Counted from the first letter of the stretch, positions 29,826 to 38,705 are shown. The stretch is DNA of 64,000 bases from Pseudomonas fluorescens (GCF_005938625.1 NZ_VCNJ01000040.1:62001-126000), one strand, 5' to 3'. Notes: generated by a model from the sequence alone, not told the origin. Numbers and translations: made by a program.

Positions 29826-30565
29826 TGTTGACCTTCCTCGATCAGGGTGCCTTCAGCGCCGCCATGGACGATGTTCAGCAGGGCACCGGGCTTGTTCATG
29901 TTGAATACGCGCAGCGGCATCTTGTGGTCGCGGCACAGGCAAATAGCGGTCAGATCCATCACGCCCAGCTTGCGATCCAGCACTTCATCATAAGTCAGAT
30001 GATCGAACTTCTCGGCATGCGGGTCTTTGAACGGGTCTGCGGTGTAAACGCCATCGACCTTGGTCGCTTTGAGCACGACGTCGGCATCGATTTCGATTGC
30101 ACGCAGGCAGGCTGCCGAATCCGTCGTGAAGAACGGATTGCCGGTACCGGCTGCGAAGATCACGACGTCTTTGGAGTTCAGGTGACGCATGGCTTTGCGA
30201 CGATCGTAGTGATCAGTCACACCCACCATGGAAATGGCCGACATCACGATGGCCGAGATATTGGCACGTTCCAGCGCATCGCGCATGGCCAGGGCGTTCA
30301 TCACAGTGGCCAGCATGCCCATGTGGTCGCCTGTAACCCGATCCATACCGGCTTTGCTCAGGGCTTCGCCACGGAACAGGTTACCGCCACCGATCACCAG
30401 ACCGACCTGTACGCCGATGCCAACCAGTTGGCCGACTTCCAGCGCCATGCGATCCAGCACTTTTGGATCGATCCCGAACTCTTCCGAGCCCATCAGGGCC
30501 TCGCCGCTAAGCTTGAGTAGAATGCGTTTATAGCGAGCCTGATAACCACTGCCCTGCTGAGCCAT
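29822..30565 (-). CDS. pyrH: Uridylate kinase
   Basis: PyrH (247 residues) phosphorylates UMP to UDP and belongs to the amino-acid kinase family, unrelated to eukaryotic UMP kinases. The N-terminal KRILLKLSGEALMG and glycine-rich QVGLVIGGGNLFRG form the phosphate-binding site; FAAGTGNPFFTTDSAA is also typical. It is separated from tsf by a 210-base gap with a terminator, and coupled to frr downstream. Confidence 0.98.
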   Translation of the reverse strand: MAQQGSGYQARYKRILLKLSGEALMGSEEFGIDPKVLDRMALEVGQLVGIGVQVGLVIGGGNLFRGEALSKAGMDRVTGDHMGMLATVMNALAMRDALERANISAIVMSAISMVGVTDHYDRRKAMRHLNSKDVVIFAAGTGNPFFTTDSAACLRAIEIDADVVLKATKVDGVYTADPFKDPHAEKFDHLTYDEVLDRKLGVMDLTAICLCRDHKMPLRVFNMNKPGALLNIVHGGAEGTLIEEGQQ

Positions 30566-30690
30566 TGCGAATCTCTCCTGCGGCGTATTTAAAAATTCTT
30601 TGCGAGCTGTTTACAGCTGGCGTTCACTCTAGCTTGGCGCTGCTTCAGCGCCATCGGAACATGGCTTTGTAAGTCAGTTCCAAGTGGAAA

Positions 30691-30706
30691 CCAATTAAAA
30701 AATTGG
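30691..30706. other. Short AT-rich palindrome in the tsf-pyrH gap
   Basis: CCAATT-AAAA-AATTGG is a perfect 6-bp stem with a 4-base loop, just beyond the tsf terminator. Its role is unknown; it could be part of a pyrH promoter region. Confidence 0.35.
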
Positions 30707-30716
30707 CAACCCCATC

Positions 30717-30753
30717 TGAAAAGAGGCTGCGCGCGTTAGCGGGCAGCCTCTTT
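30717..30753 (-). terminator. Rho-independent terminator after tsf
   Basis: AAGAGGCTGC (30721-30730) pairs with GCAGCCTCTT (30743-30752) over a 12-base loop. On the minus strand the stem runs into TTTT. It lies about 23 bases past the tsf stop. Confidence 0.8.
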
Positions 30754-30775
30754 CGGCGACAGTTGAAAAACCGTC

Positions 30776-31639
30776 TTACTGCTTGGCGGCAGCCAGCTGG
30801 GCAGCAACTTCTTCAGCGAAGTTGTCTACTGGCTTCTCGATGCCGTCACCCACTTTGTAGTAGGTGAAGGAAACGATTTCTGCGCCGCCTTTCTTGGCCA
30901 GCTCGCCAACCTTGATTTCAGGGTTCTTGACGAACGCCTGCTCAACCAGGCTTGCTTCTGCCAGGAACTTGCTGATACGGCCTTTGACCATATTTTCAAC
31001 AATGTTTTCTGGCTTGCCTTTGATCTTCTCTTCGTTCAGCTGCAGGAACACAGCTTTTTCACGCTCGATCGCTTCAGCCGAAACTTGCGAAGGCAGCAGG
31101 AACTCAGGGTTGCTAGCAGCTACGTGCATTGCGATGTCTTTGGCCAGCTCGACGTCACCGCCTTTCAGAGCCACAACAACACCGATCTTGTTGCCGTGCA
31201 GGTACGAACCTACAACGTCAGCTTCGATACGAGCCAGACGACGAATGTTGACGTTTTCGCCTACTTTGGCAACCAGTGCTTCACGAGCAGCTTCTTGCGA
31301 AGCGATCAGCGGAGCAGCGTCGGTCAGCTTGTCAGCGAAAGCTTTTTCAACGCTGGCAGCAACGAAGTTTTTGAAGTCGTCTTGCAGGGCCAGGAAGTCG
31401 GTCTGCGAGTTCACTTCCAGGATAACGGCAGCCTTACCGTCGTCCTTGATTGCGATTGCGCCTTCAGCGGCAACGTTGCCAGCCTTTTTCGCAGCCTTGA
31501 TCGCGCCCGAAGCACGCATGTCATCAATGGCTTTTTCGATGTCGCCGTCAGCCTTTTCCAGGGCTTTCTTGCAGTCCATCATGCCTTCGCCGGTACGCTC
31601 GCGCAGTTCTTTAACCAACGCTGCAGTAATTGCTGCCAT
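30776..31639 (-). CDS. tsf: Elongation factor Ts
   Basis: EF-Ts (287 residues) is the nucleotide exchange factor for EF-Tu. The N-terminal UBA-like domain reads MAAITAALVKELRERTGEG, followed by MMDCKKALEKADGDIEKAI; the TDFPALQ-type contact to EF-Tu is represented by NSQTDFLALQDDF. The ATG at 31639 follows AGAGGAA and gives the family length. It follows rpsB with a 190-base gap that contains a strong terminator, so its level relative to S2 may be tuned by readthrough. Confidence 0.98.
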   Translation of the reverse strand: MAAITAALVKELRERTGEGMMDCKKALEKADGDIEKAIDDMRASGAIKAAKKAGNVAAEGAIAIKDDGKAAVILEVNSQTDFLALQDDFKNFVAASVEKAFADKLTDAAPLIASQEAAREALVAKVGENVNIRRLARIEADVVGSYLHGNKIGVVVALKGGDVELAKDIAMHVAASNPEFLLPSQVSAEAIEREKAVFLQLNEEKIKGKPENIVENMVKGRISKFLAEASLVEQAFVKNPEIKVGELAKKGGAEIVSFTYYKVGDGIEKPVDNFAEEVAAQLAAAKQ

Positions 31640-31774
31640 TTTCAAATTCCTCTTGGATAGGTTTTCAACCATTCCACCCGATCGAACGGGCGTTCAATTC
31701 TTCCCGAACCAGCTTGTAGCCGCTGCACGTTACAGACGCTGTAGCTGCGCTGCCGACAAATGGTTTTCGAGGTG

Positions 31775-31803
31775 GCAAAAAGGGGGCCAAGCCCCCTTTT
31801 TGC
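31775..31803 (-). terminator. Strong hairpin between rpsB and tsf
   Basis: GCAAAAAGGGGGC-CAA-GCCCCCTTTTTGC is a perfect 13-bp stem with a 3-base loop and flanking A and T runs, so it can work on either strand. It lies 26 bases past the rpsB stop and probably attenuates transcription into tsf. Confidence 0.88.
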
Positions 31804-31829
31804 TTACTGAGTCAACGCCAGGGCGTTAG

Positions 31830-32567
31830 TTACTCAGCTGCAGCCTGAGTTTCTTCAGCTGCGAATTCTACAGTGCCGCCAGCAACATTGTTGCGACCAC
31901 GGATTACTGCGTCAGCCATCGAACCCATGTACAGCTGGATAGCGCGGATTGCGTCATCGTTGCCTGGGATGATGTAGTCAACGCCTTCCGGGCTGCTGTT
32001 GGTGTCGACAACGCCGATTACCGGGATGCCCAGCTTGTTGGCTTCGGTGATCGCGATGCGCTCGTGGTCAACGTCGATCACGAACAGTGCGTCTGGCAGA
32101 CCGCCCATGTCCTTGATGCCGCCCAGCGAACGATCCAGCTTCTCGAGATCACGGGAGCGCATCAGCGCTTCTTTCTTGGTCAGCTTGGCGAAAGTACCGT
32201 CTTCGGCTTGAACTTCAAGGTCACGCAGACGCTTGATGGAAGCACGAATGGTTTTGAAGTTGGTCAGCATGCCGCCCAACCAGCGGTGATCGACGTACGG
32301 CGAACCGCAACGTGCTGCTTCTTCAGCAACGATCTTGCCAGCGGAACGCTTGGTGCCGACGAACAGAATCTTGTTTTTGCCCTGGGCCAGACGCTCTACG
32401 AAAGTCAGAGCTTCGTTGAACATTGGCAGGGTTTTTTCAAGGTTGATGATGTGAATCTTGTTACGCGCGCCGAAAATGTACTTACCCATTTTCGGATTCC
32501 AGTAACGGGTTTGGTGACCGAAGTGCACACCGGCCTTCAGCATATCGCGCATATTGACTTGGGACAT
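31830..32567 (-). CDS. rpsB: 30S ribosomal protein S2
   Basis: S2 (245 residues) binds the 30S subunit late in assembly, together with S1. The start MSQVNMRDMLKAGVHFGHQT and the segment KIHIINLEKTLPMFNEAL are diagnostic, as is IGVVDTNSSPEGVDYIIPGN. It heads the long minus-strand block and is divergent from map. Its leader and promoter are described separately. In other gammaproteobacteria S2 represses its own operon through the leader RNA. Confidence 0.99.
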   Translation of the reverse strand: MSQVNMRDMLKAGVHFGHQTRYWNPKMGKYIFGARNKIHIINLEKTLPMFNEALTFVERLAQGKNKILFVGTKRSAGKIVAEEAARCGSPYVDHRWLGGMLTNFKTIRASIKRLRDLEVQAEDGTFAKLTKKEALMRSRDLEKLDRSLGGIKDMGGLPDALFVIDVDHERIAITEANKLGIPVIGVVDTNSSPEGVDYIIPGNDDAIRAIQLYMGSMADAVIRGRNNVAGGTVEFAAEETQAAAE

Positions 32568-32699
32568 GATAGTTCCTTAATAAGTCGGGTTTGGCCTCCA
32601 CGTATCCCAATGACCAACCAGTGGCATAAAGCCAAAAGCACCCAGGTCATCGTGTCGACACGTGTGTGGATTTAAGCTTTTCGGGGTATCCCCGGAAAG
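32568..32699 (-). promoter_or_regulatory. rpsB 5' leader, probable S2 autoregulatory RNA
   Basis: About 130 bases lie between the likely start site and the rpsB ATG. Near the 5' end the RNA can form CTTTCCGGGG-ATA-CCCCGAAAAG (about 32677-32699). Further down, GCCACTGG and CCAGTGGC-like elements suggest more pairing. Structured rpsB leaders that bind S2 are known from E. coli and relatives; that this one does the same is inference. Confidence 0.55.
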
Positions 32700-32705
32700 C
32701 GGCGC

Positions 32706-32716
32706 ATTTTATACCA
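32706..32716 (-). promoter_or_regulatory. rpsB promoter, extended -10
   Basis: The minus strand reads TGGTATAAAATGCGCC: an extended -10 (TGG plus TATAAA) followed by a GC-rich discriminator, the pattern expected for a stringently controlled ribosomal-protein promoter. The -35 is weak (TTCCGT at 17 bases). It lies 140-150 bases before rpsB. Confidence 0.7.
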
Positions 32717-32851
32717 CAGGGTACGCAGAAACGGAACCCGGAATCTGTATTCGCACCAAGGACATGGGCGCAGCCCCCTTGGAATCGGCCCCGAACGCAC
32801 CATTGTATAGAGAGAAGCGATGCACGCGGGCGCTGAATTGCGCCGTGCGTC

Positions 32852-32860
32852 TGTTAGAAT
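32852..32860 (+). promoter_or_regulatory. Candidate map promoter, extended -10
   Basis: TGTTAGAAT on the plus strand is an extended -10 (TG, one base, TAGAAT) followed by CGCG, about 80 bases before the map ATG. No clear -35 is present. The divergent rpsB-map gap (373 bases) otherwise holds the rpsB promoter and leader. Confidence 0.5.
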
Positions 32861-32940
32861 CGCGTTTTTCAGGGTCGCCAATCGAACACCCGCCACCCTA
32901 TTTGTATCAGCAAGCGCCGCCGAGCGCAGAGAGAGCCTGT

Positions 32941-33723
32941 ATGACCGTCAACCTCAAAACCCCCGAGGACATCGCTGGCATGCGTGTCGCCGGCAAACTG
33001 GCCGCCGATGTGCTGGAAATGATTGCCGAACATGTCAAACCGGGTGTCACCACCGATGAGCTGAACCAGATCTGCCACGACTACATCGTCAATGTGCAGC
33101 AAGCCATCCCTGCCCCGCTCAATTACAAGGGTTACCCGAAGTCGATCTGCACCTCGATTAACCACGTGGTCTGCCATGGCATTCCGAATGACAAGCCGCT
33201 GAAAAACGGCGACACCCTTAACATCGACGTCACCGTGATCAAAGACGGTTACCACGGTGACACCAGCCGCATGTTCCATGTCGGCGAAGTGCCGGTCTGG
33301 GCTGAACGCCTGTCGCAGATCACCCAGGAATGCATGTACAAAGCGATCGAGATCGTCAAACCTGGCTGCCGTCTCGGCGACATCGGTGAAGTGATCCAGA
33401 AGCATGCCGAGAAAAACGGTTTCTCGGTGGTTCGCGAGTTCTGCGGCCACGGTATTGGCAAGGTCTTCCACGAAGAGCCGCAAATCCTGCACTACGGCCG
33501 TGCCGGCACCGGCATGGAACTGAAAGCCGGCATGACCTTCACCATCGAACCGATGATCAACCAGGGCAAGGCCGACACCAAAGTATTGGGCGACGGTTGG
33601 ACCGCGATCACCAAAGACCGCAAGCTGTCGGCTCAGTGGGAACACACCCTGTTGGTCACCGACACCGGCTACGAGATCTTCACCCTGCGCGCCGACGACA
33701 CCATCGCGCGCATCTCGGCCTGA
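32941..33723 (+). CDS. map: Type I methionine aminopeptidase
   Basis: Map (260 residues) removes the initiator methionine from nascent proteins. The dinuclear metal site is complete: His79 in CHGIPND, Asp96 in LNIDVTV, Asp107 in HGDTSR, the histidine in FCGHGIG, and glutamates in TIEPM and QWEHTLLV. The ATG at 32941 follows GAGAGAG; the frame is open far upstream to 32662 but that part overlaps the promoter and has no start signal. Divergence from rpsB is the usual Gram-negative arrangement. Confidence 0.97.
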   Translation: MTVNLKTPEDIAGMRVAGKLAADVLEMIAEHVKPGVTTDELNQICHDYIVNVQQAIPAPLNYKGYPKSICTSINHVVCHGIPNDKPLKNGDTLNIDVTVIKDGYHGDTSRMFHVGEVPVWAERLSQITQECMYKAIEIVKPGCRLGDIGEVIQKHAEKNGFSVVREFCGHGIGKVFHEEPQILHYGRAGTGMELKAGMTFTIEPMINQGKADTKVLGDGWTAITKDRKLSAQWEHTLLVTDTGYEIFTLRADDTIARISA

Positions 33724-33764
33724 TCCACACAACGCTCCCAGCCTTATAGAAGGAAAGCCAATCG

Positions 33765-36467
33765 ATGCCGCAGGTGGATCCCGAACTCTTCGACCGCGGC
33801 CAGTTCCAGGCTGAACTGGCCCTGAAAGCGAGTCCTATCGCGGCGTTCAAGAAGGCGATCCGCCAGGCTCGTGAGGTGCTCGACACGCGTTTTCGCCAGG
33901 GTCGCGACATTCGCCGCCTGATCGAAGACCGTGCCTGGTTCGTCGACAACATCCTGCAAAAGGCCTGGGAGCAGTTCAACTGGAGCGAAGACGCCGACAT
34001 CGCGCTGGTCGCGGTCGGCGGCTACGGTCGTGGTGAGTTGCACCCGTATTCCGACATTGATTTGCTGATCCTGCTGGACAGCGCTGATCACGAAGTCTTC
34101 CGCGATTCCATCGAGCGTTTTCTCACTTTGCTGTGGGACATCGGCCTGGAAGTCGGTCAGAGCGTTCGCTCTGTCGACGAATGCGCCCAAGAGGCGCGCG
34201 CCGACCTGACCGTGGTCACTAGCCTGATGGAAAGCCGCACCATTTGCGGCCCCGAGCGTCTGCGTCAGCGCATGCTCGACGTCACCAGCACCGCACACAT
34301 GTGGCCGGCCAAGGAATTCTTCCTCGCCAAACGCGCCGAACAAAAGGCGCGCCACCACAAATACAACGACACCGAATACAACCTGGAACCCAACGTCAAA
34401 GGCTCGCCCGGCGGCCTGCGGGATATCCAGACGATTCTCTGGGTGGCCCGGCGTCAGTACGGCACCCTGAACCTGCGCGCCCTCGCCGGCGAAGGCTTCC
34501 TGGTCGAGAGTGAAAACGCGTTGCTCGCCTCCTCCCAGGAATTCCTCTGGAAAGTGCGCTATGCGCTGCACATGCTGGCGGGCCGCTCCGAAGACCGTTT
34601 GCTGTTCGATCATCAGCGCACCATTGCCGGGCTGCTCGGTTTTGAAGGTGACGACGCCAAACAGGCCGTCGAAAACTTCATGCAGCAGTATTTCCGCGTG
34701 GTGATGAGCATTGCCCAGCTCAGCGATCTGATCATCCAGCATTTCGAGGAAGTCATCCTCGCGCCGGAAGACGAAGCGCCGCCGCAGCCGATCAACTCGC
34801 GCTTCCAGCTCCACGACGGCTATATCGAAGCACGCAACGACAACGTGTTCCGCCGCACGCCGTTCGCCATGCTCGAAATCTTCGTGCTGATGGCTCAGCA
34901 GCCGGAAATCAAAGGCGTGCGCGCCGACACCATTCGTCTGCTGCGCGAGCACCGTCACCTGATCGACGACAATTTCCGCAACGATATCCGCAACACCAGC
35001 CTGTTCATCGAGCTGTTCAAGTGCAAGATCGGCATCCACCGCAACCTGCGCCGGATGAACCGTTACGGCATTCTCGGGCGCTATTTGCCGGAGTTCGGCT
35101 TTATCGTCGGACAGATGCAGCACGACCTGTTCCACATCTATACGGTCGATGCGCACACGCTGAACCTGATCAAACATCTGCGCAAACTGCAGTACACCCA
35201 GGTCTCGGAAAAATTTCCGCTGGCTGCCAAGCTGATGGCCAAACTGCCCAAACCCGAACTGATCTACATGGCCGGCCTGTACCACGACATCGGTAAAGGC
35301 CGGCATGGCGATCACTCGGAAATCGGCGCGGTCGATGCCGAGGCGTTCTGCCAGCGCCACCAGTTGCCACTGTGGGACAGCCGTCTGATTGTCTGGCTGG
35401 TGCAGAACCATCTGGTGATGTCGACCACCGCCCAACGCAAGGACTTGTCCGATCCACAGGTGATCCACGATTTCGCTCAGGCTGTCGGCGACGAAACCCG
35501 CCTCGATTATCTCTACGTTTTGACCGTGGCCGACATCAACGCGACCAACCCGACGCTGTGGAATTCGTGGCGCGCCAGTCTGTTGCGCCAGCTCTACACC
35601 GAGACCAAGCGCGCCTTGCGCCGTGGCCTGGAAAACCCTGTGGATCGCGAAGAGCAGATCCGCCAGACCCAAAGCGCTGCGCTGGACATTCTGGTGCGCG
35701 GCGGCACCGACCCGGACGACGTCGAGCAGTTGTGGGCGCAGTTGGGCGATGACTATTTCCTGCGCCACACCGCCGGCGACGTGGCCTGGCATAGCGATGC
35801 AATCCTGCAGCAACCGGTCGATGGCGGACCTTTGGTGCTGATCAAGGAAACCACCCAGCGCGAGTTCGAGGGTGGTACGCAGATCTTCATTTATGCGCCG
35901 GACCAGCATGACTTCTTCGCGGTGACCGTGGCGGCGATGGATCAGCTCAACCTGAACATTCATGACGCCCGGGTCATCACCTCGAGCAGCCAGTTCACCC
36001 TCGACACCTACATCGTGCTGGACAACGAAGGTGAATCCATCGGCGACAATCCGGCGCGGGTCAAGCAGATCCGCGAAGGTCTGACCGAAGCCCTGCGCAA
36101 TCCGGACGATTACCCGACGATCATCCAGCGCCGCGTGCCGCGCCAGCTCAAGCATTTCGCCTTCGCGCCGCAGGTCACCATCCACAACGATGCCCAGCGT
36201 CCGGTGACCGTGCTGGAATTGACCGCACCTGATCGCCCGGGCCTGCTGGCGCGGATCGGCGGGATTTTCCTCGAGTTCGACCTGTCGCTGCAGAACGCCA
36301 AGATTGCGACCTTGGGCGAGCGGGTGGAAGACGTGTTCTTTATCACCGACGCCCACAACCAACCGTTGTCCGACCCGTTGCTGTGCAGCCGTTTGCAGGA
36401 TGCGATCGTTGAGCAGCTGAGCGTCAATCAGGAACCCGATATCAAACTGTCGCGCATCAGTATTTGA
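33765..36467 (+). CDS. glnD: Bifunctional uridylyltransferase/uridylyl-removing enzyme GlnD
   Basis: GlnD (900 residues) senses glutamine and uridylylates or deuridylylates the PII protein, setting nitrogen metabolism. Domains in order: nucleotidyltransferase with GGYGRGELHPYSDIDLLIL (about residues 85-103); a helical linker; an HD hydrolase domain with HDIGKGRHGDHS (about 507-518); and two C-terminal ACT domains (from about 705 and 815, the second starting VTVLELTAPDRPGLLARIGG). It starts 41 bases after map with GGAAAG as ribosome binding site, and dapC follows 44 bases on. Confidence 0.98.
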   Translation: MPQVDPELFDRGQFQAELALKASPIAAFKKAIRQAREVLDTRFRQGRDIRRLIEDRAWFVDNILQKAWEQFNWSEDADIALVAVGGYGRGELHPYSDIDLLILLDSADHEVFRDSIERFLTLLWDIGLEVGQSVRSVDECAQEARADLTVVTSLMESRTICGPERLRQRMLDVTSTAHMWPAKEFFLAKRAEQKARHHKYNDTEYNLEPNVKGSPGGLRDIQTILWVARRQYGTLNLRALAGEGFLVESENALLASSQEFLWKVRYALHMLAGRSEDRLLFDHQRTIAGLLGFEGDDAKQAVENFMQQYFRVVMSIAQLSDLIIQHFEEVILAPEDEAPPQPINSRFQLHDGYIEARNDNVFRRTPFAMLEIFVLMAQQPEIKGVRADTIRLLREHRHLIDDNFRNDIRNTSLFIELFKCKIGIHRNLRRMNRYGILGRYLPEFGFIVGQMQHDLFHIYTVDAHTLNLIKHLRKLQYTQVSEKFPLAAKLMAKLPKPELIYMAGLYHDIGKGRHGDHSEIGAVDAEAFCQRHQLPLWDSRLIVWLVQNHLVMSTTAQRKDLSDPQVIHDFAQAVGDETRLDYLYVLTVADINATNPTLWNSWRASLLRQLYTETKRALRRGLENPVDREEQIRQTQSAALDILVRGGTDPDDVEQLWAQLGDDYFLRHTAGDVAWHSDAILQQPVDGGPLVLIKETTQREFEGGTQIFIYAPDQHDFFAVTVAAMDQLNLNIHDARVITSSSQFTLDTYIVLDNEGESIGDNPARVKQIREGLTEALRNPDDYPTIIQRRVPRQLKHFAFAPQVTIHNDAQRPVTVLELTAPDRPGLLARIGGIFLEFDLSLQNAKIATLGERVEDVFFITDAHNQPLSDPLLCSRLQDAIVEQLSVNQEPDIKLSRISI

Positions 36468-36511
36468 TGGCGCCCCCGGATTCAAATGGCTTTGCACGAG
36501 ACCCAGCCCCA

Positions 36512-37711
36512 ATGAACAACGCTCTGAACCAGCTCCAGCCGTACCCGTTCGAAAAGCTCCGCGCCCTGCTCGGCACTGTGACGCCAAATCCGGACAAACG
36601 CCCGATCGCTCTGTCGATCGGCGAGCCGAAACACCGTTCGCCAAGCTTTGTCGCCGAGGCACTGGCCAACAGTCTGGATCAGATGGCGGTGTATCCGACC
36701 ACTCTCGGCATCCCGGCATTGCGTGAGGCCATTGGCGGCTGGTGCGAGCGTCGTTTCGGCGTGCCGAGCGGCTGGATCGATCCGGCGCGCAACGTGCTGC
36801 CGGTCAATGGCACCCGCGAAGCACTGTTCGCGTTCACCCAGACCGTGGTCAACCGTGGCGATGACGCACTCGTGGTCAGCCCGAACCCGTTCTACCAAAT
36901 CTACGAAGGCGCAGCGTTCCTCGCCGGCGCCAAGCCGCACTATCTGCCTTGCCTTGACGAGAACGGCTTCAACCCGGATTTCGATGCTGTTTCGCCAGAC
37001 ATCTGGAAGCGCTGCCAGATTCTGTTTTTGTGCTCGCCAGGCAACCCGACCGGTGCGTTGATCCCGGTCGACACCCTGAAAAAACTGATCGCCCTGGCGG
37101 ACGAGTACGACTTCGTGATCGCTGCCGACGAGTGCTACAGCGAACTGTACTTCGACGAACAGACTCCACCGCCGGGCCTGCTGACTGCTTGCGTTGAATT
37201 GGGCCGCAAGGATTTCAAACGCTGCGTGGTGTTCCACAGCCTGTCCAAGCGCTCCAACCTGCCGGGCCTGCGCTCCGGTTTCGTGGCGGGCGATGCTGAC
37301 ATCCTCAAGGGCTTCCTGCTGTATCGCACCTACCACGGCTGCGCGATGCCGGTGCAAACCCAACTGGCCAGCGTTGCCGCGTGGAACGACGAAGTTCACG
37401 TTCGCGCCAACCGCGCGCTGTACCGGGAAAAATTCGATGCGGTGCTGGAAATCCTCAGTCCGGTGATGGATGTGCAACGTCCGGATGGCAGCTTCTATCT
37501 GTGGCCGAATGTACAAGGTGATGACGCGGCGTTTTGCCGTGACTTGTTCGAACAGGAACACGTGACTGTAGTACCCGGTTCTTACCTGTCCCGCGACGTC
37601 GATGGCGTCAATCCAGGTGCGGGTCGCGTGCGAATGGCATTGGTCGCCCCCTTGGCCGAATGCGTAGAAGCCGCAGAACGAATTCGCGCATTCGTTACTC
37701 GCCAACAGTAA
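36512..37711 (+). CDS. dapC: Succinyldiaminopimelate transaminase DapC
   Basis: DapC (399 residues) is a fold-type I PLP aminotransferase in the succinylase route to lysine and meso-diaminopimelate. The start MNNALNQLQPYPFEKLRALL is typical; LCSPGNPTGALIPVD binds cofactor and HSLSKRSNLPGLRSGFVAGD carries the PLP lysine. The ATG at 36512 is preferred for family length, though its ribosome binding site is weak; the frame extends to 36464. dapD and dapE of the same pathway lie at 41030 and 47809. A terminator follows. Confidence 0.93.
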   Translation: MNNALNQLQPYPFEKLRALLGTVTPNPDKRPIALSIGEPKHRSPSFVAEALANSLDQMAVYPTTLGIPALREAIGGWCERRFGVPSGWIDPARNVLPVNGTREALFAFTQTVVNRGDDALVVSPNPFYQIYEGAAFLAGAKPHYLPCLDENGFNPDFDAVSPDIWKRCQILFLCSPGNPTGALIPVDTLKKLIALADEYDFVIAADECYSELYFDEQTPPPGLLTACVELGRKDFKRCVVFHSLSKRSNLPGLRSGFVAGDADILKGFLLYRTYHGCAMPVQTQLASVAAWNDEVHVRANRALYREKFDAVLEILSPVMDVQRPDGSFYLWPNVQGDDAAFCRDLFEQEHVTVVPGSYLSRDVDGVNPGAGRVRMALVAPLAECVEAAERIRAFVTRQQ

Positions 37712-37721
37712 CTGTCAAATA

Positions 37722-37751
37722 TCCGCACCAGGCAATCTGGTGCGGACTTTC
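37722..37751 (+). terminator. Terminator after dapC
   Basis: TCCGCACCAG (37722-37731) pairs perfectly with CTGGTGCGGA (37737-37746) around GCAAT, followed by CTTTC. It lies 10 bases past the dapC stop. The T-run is short. Confidence 0.75.
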
Positions 37752-37846
37752 ACCATATAGAAATCACAACTTACAACGCATCGCTTTACTCACCTACCCA
37801 CAAACAAATAACTTACCCCGCACAACAAAGACAATGTATCAAGCAA

Positions 37847-37874
37847 TACAAGTTCACGACCTATTGAACTTGTA
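37847..37874. promoter_or_regulatory. 9-bp inverted repeat upstream of the astacin-like gene
   Basis: TACAAGTTC (37847-37855) and GAACTTGTA (37866-37874) are perfect inverses separated by 10 bases, in an AT-rich 180-base stretch. A -10-like TATAAA lies at 37898-37903. The repeat would sit at about -60 to -35, a position typical of an activator site. No regulator gene is nearby, so the binding protein is unknown. Confidence 0.5.
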
Positions 37875-37931
37875 GATACCCATTAAAAAATCAGACTTAT
37901 AAATATCACTAAACCTCAAAAGGAATTGATC

Positions 37932-38681
37932 ATGTATAAAACCAAGCCGTGCCTGAAACTTGAGATAGATGACCCCATTGCCAGCTTTCGAGCAGCCATC
38001 AATGAAAACCCTAAAAACATTTCGTACACCTCCGGTTCGTCCTCACGAACAATGGCAATCAACGCAAAGTGCTGGCACCCGAACCGTCATCTGACCATTT
38101 CGTTCCTGGACAACCCCCCCGCCTCGCTGAAAGAGGCGATAAAAAAGCATATATGGGAATGGGCTGATTATGTCAGTCTCACCTTTAGTTTCATCGACAG
38201 TAAAGACGGCATCATCCGAATTAAAACCAATACAACTGAAAATGCATCTCAAATTGGAACTGACGCACTGACAGTCGCTGCGAGAGAGCCAACCATGTTC
38301 ATATCCGCGCGACCGGAAGATTCAGACTTCCGCACAGTGGTATTGCACGAATTCGGTCATGTTCTCGGATTACATCACGAGCACTTGCACCCGGATGCGA
38401 ACATTCCCTGGAACAAACCAAAGGTCTATAAGGAATACGCAGAAAAATGGGGAATGGATAAGGAGAAAGTGGACCTGAACATCTTCACACCGATAACCGA
38501 GCAGACCACCATCACCGGGTACGATCCAACATCCATCATGCATTACCCTGTCGAAAAGGAACTCACCGATGGAAAATTCGAAGTACCGATGAACACCGAG
38601 ATCAGTTGGGAAGACAAACGCATAGCCGCACATTTCTACCCGATCGAAATCCCTGACGACGGCTCCTGCGAGCGACCATGA
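37932..38681 (+). CDS. Astacin-like (M12 family) zinc metallopeptidase
   Basis: This 249-residue protein carries the metzincin zinc motif HEFGHVLGLHHEH (139-151) with the extra glutamate of astacins, and the Met-turn SIMHY (201-205). The N-terminal part (about 35-130) resembles the substrate-cleft half of bacterial M12 proteins. No signal peptide, propeptide or C-terminal secretion domain is visible, so location is unknown: it may act in the cytoplasm or be exported by an unrecognised route. AGGA precedes the ATG at 37932; a TTG at 37926 is less likely. Codon use and the upstream DNA are AT-richer than neighbours, suggesting horizontal gain between dapC and the antiporter. Confidence 0.85.
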   Translation: MYKTKPCLKLEIDDPIASFRAAINENPKNISYTSGSSSRTMAINAKCWHPNRHLTISFLDNPPASLKEAIKKHIWEWADYVSLTFSFIDSKDGIIRIKTNTTENASQIGTDALTVAAREPTMFISARPEDSDFRTVVLHEFGHVLGLHHEHLHPDANIPWNKPKVYKEYAEKWGMDKEKVDLNIFTPITEQTTITGYDPTSIMHYPVEKELTDGKFEVPMNTEISWEDKRIAAHFYPIEIPDDGSCERP

Positions 38682-38705
38682 AGCGCCATCAGGGACAGTC
38701 TTTCA

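Noticed and set aside
33744..36719. A 991-codon minus-strand open frame opposite glnD
   Set aside because: Antisense to a complete GlnD with all domains; translation is low-information and starts inside dapC.
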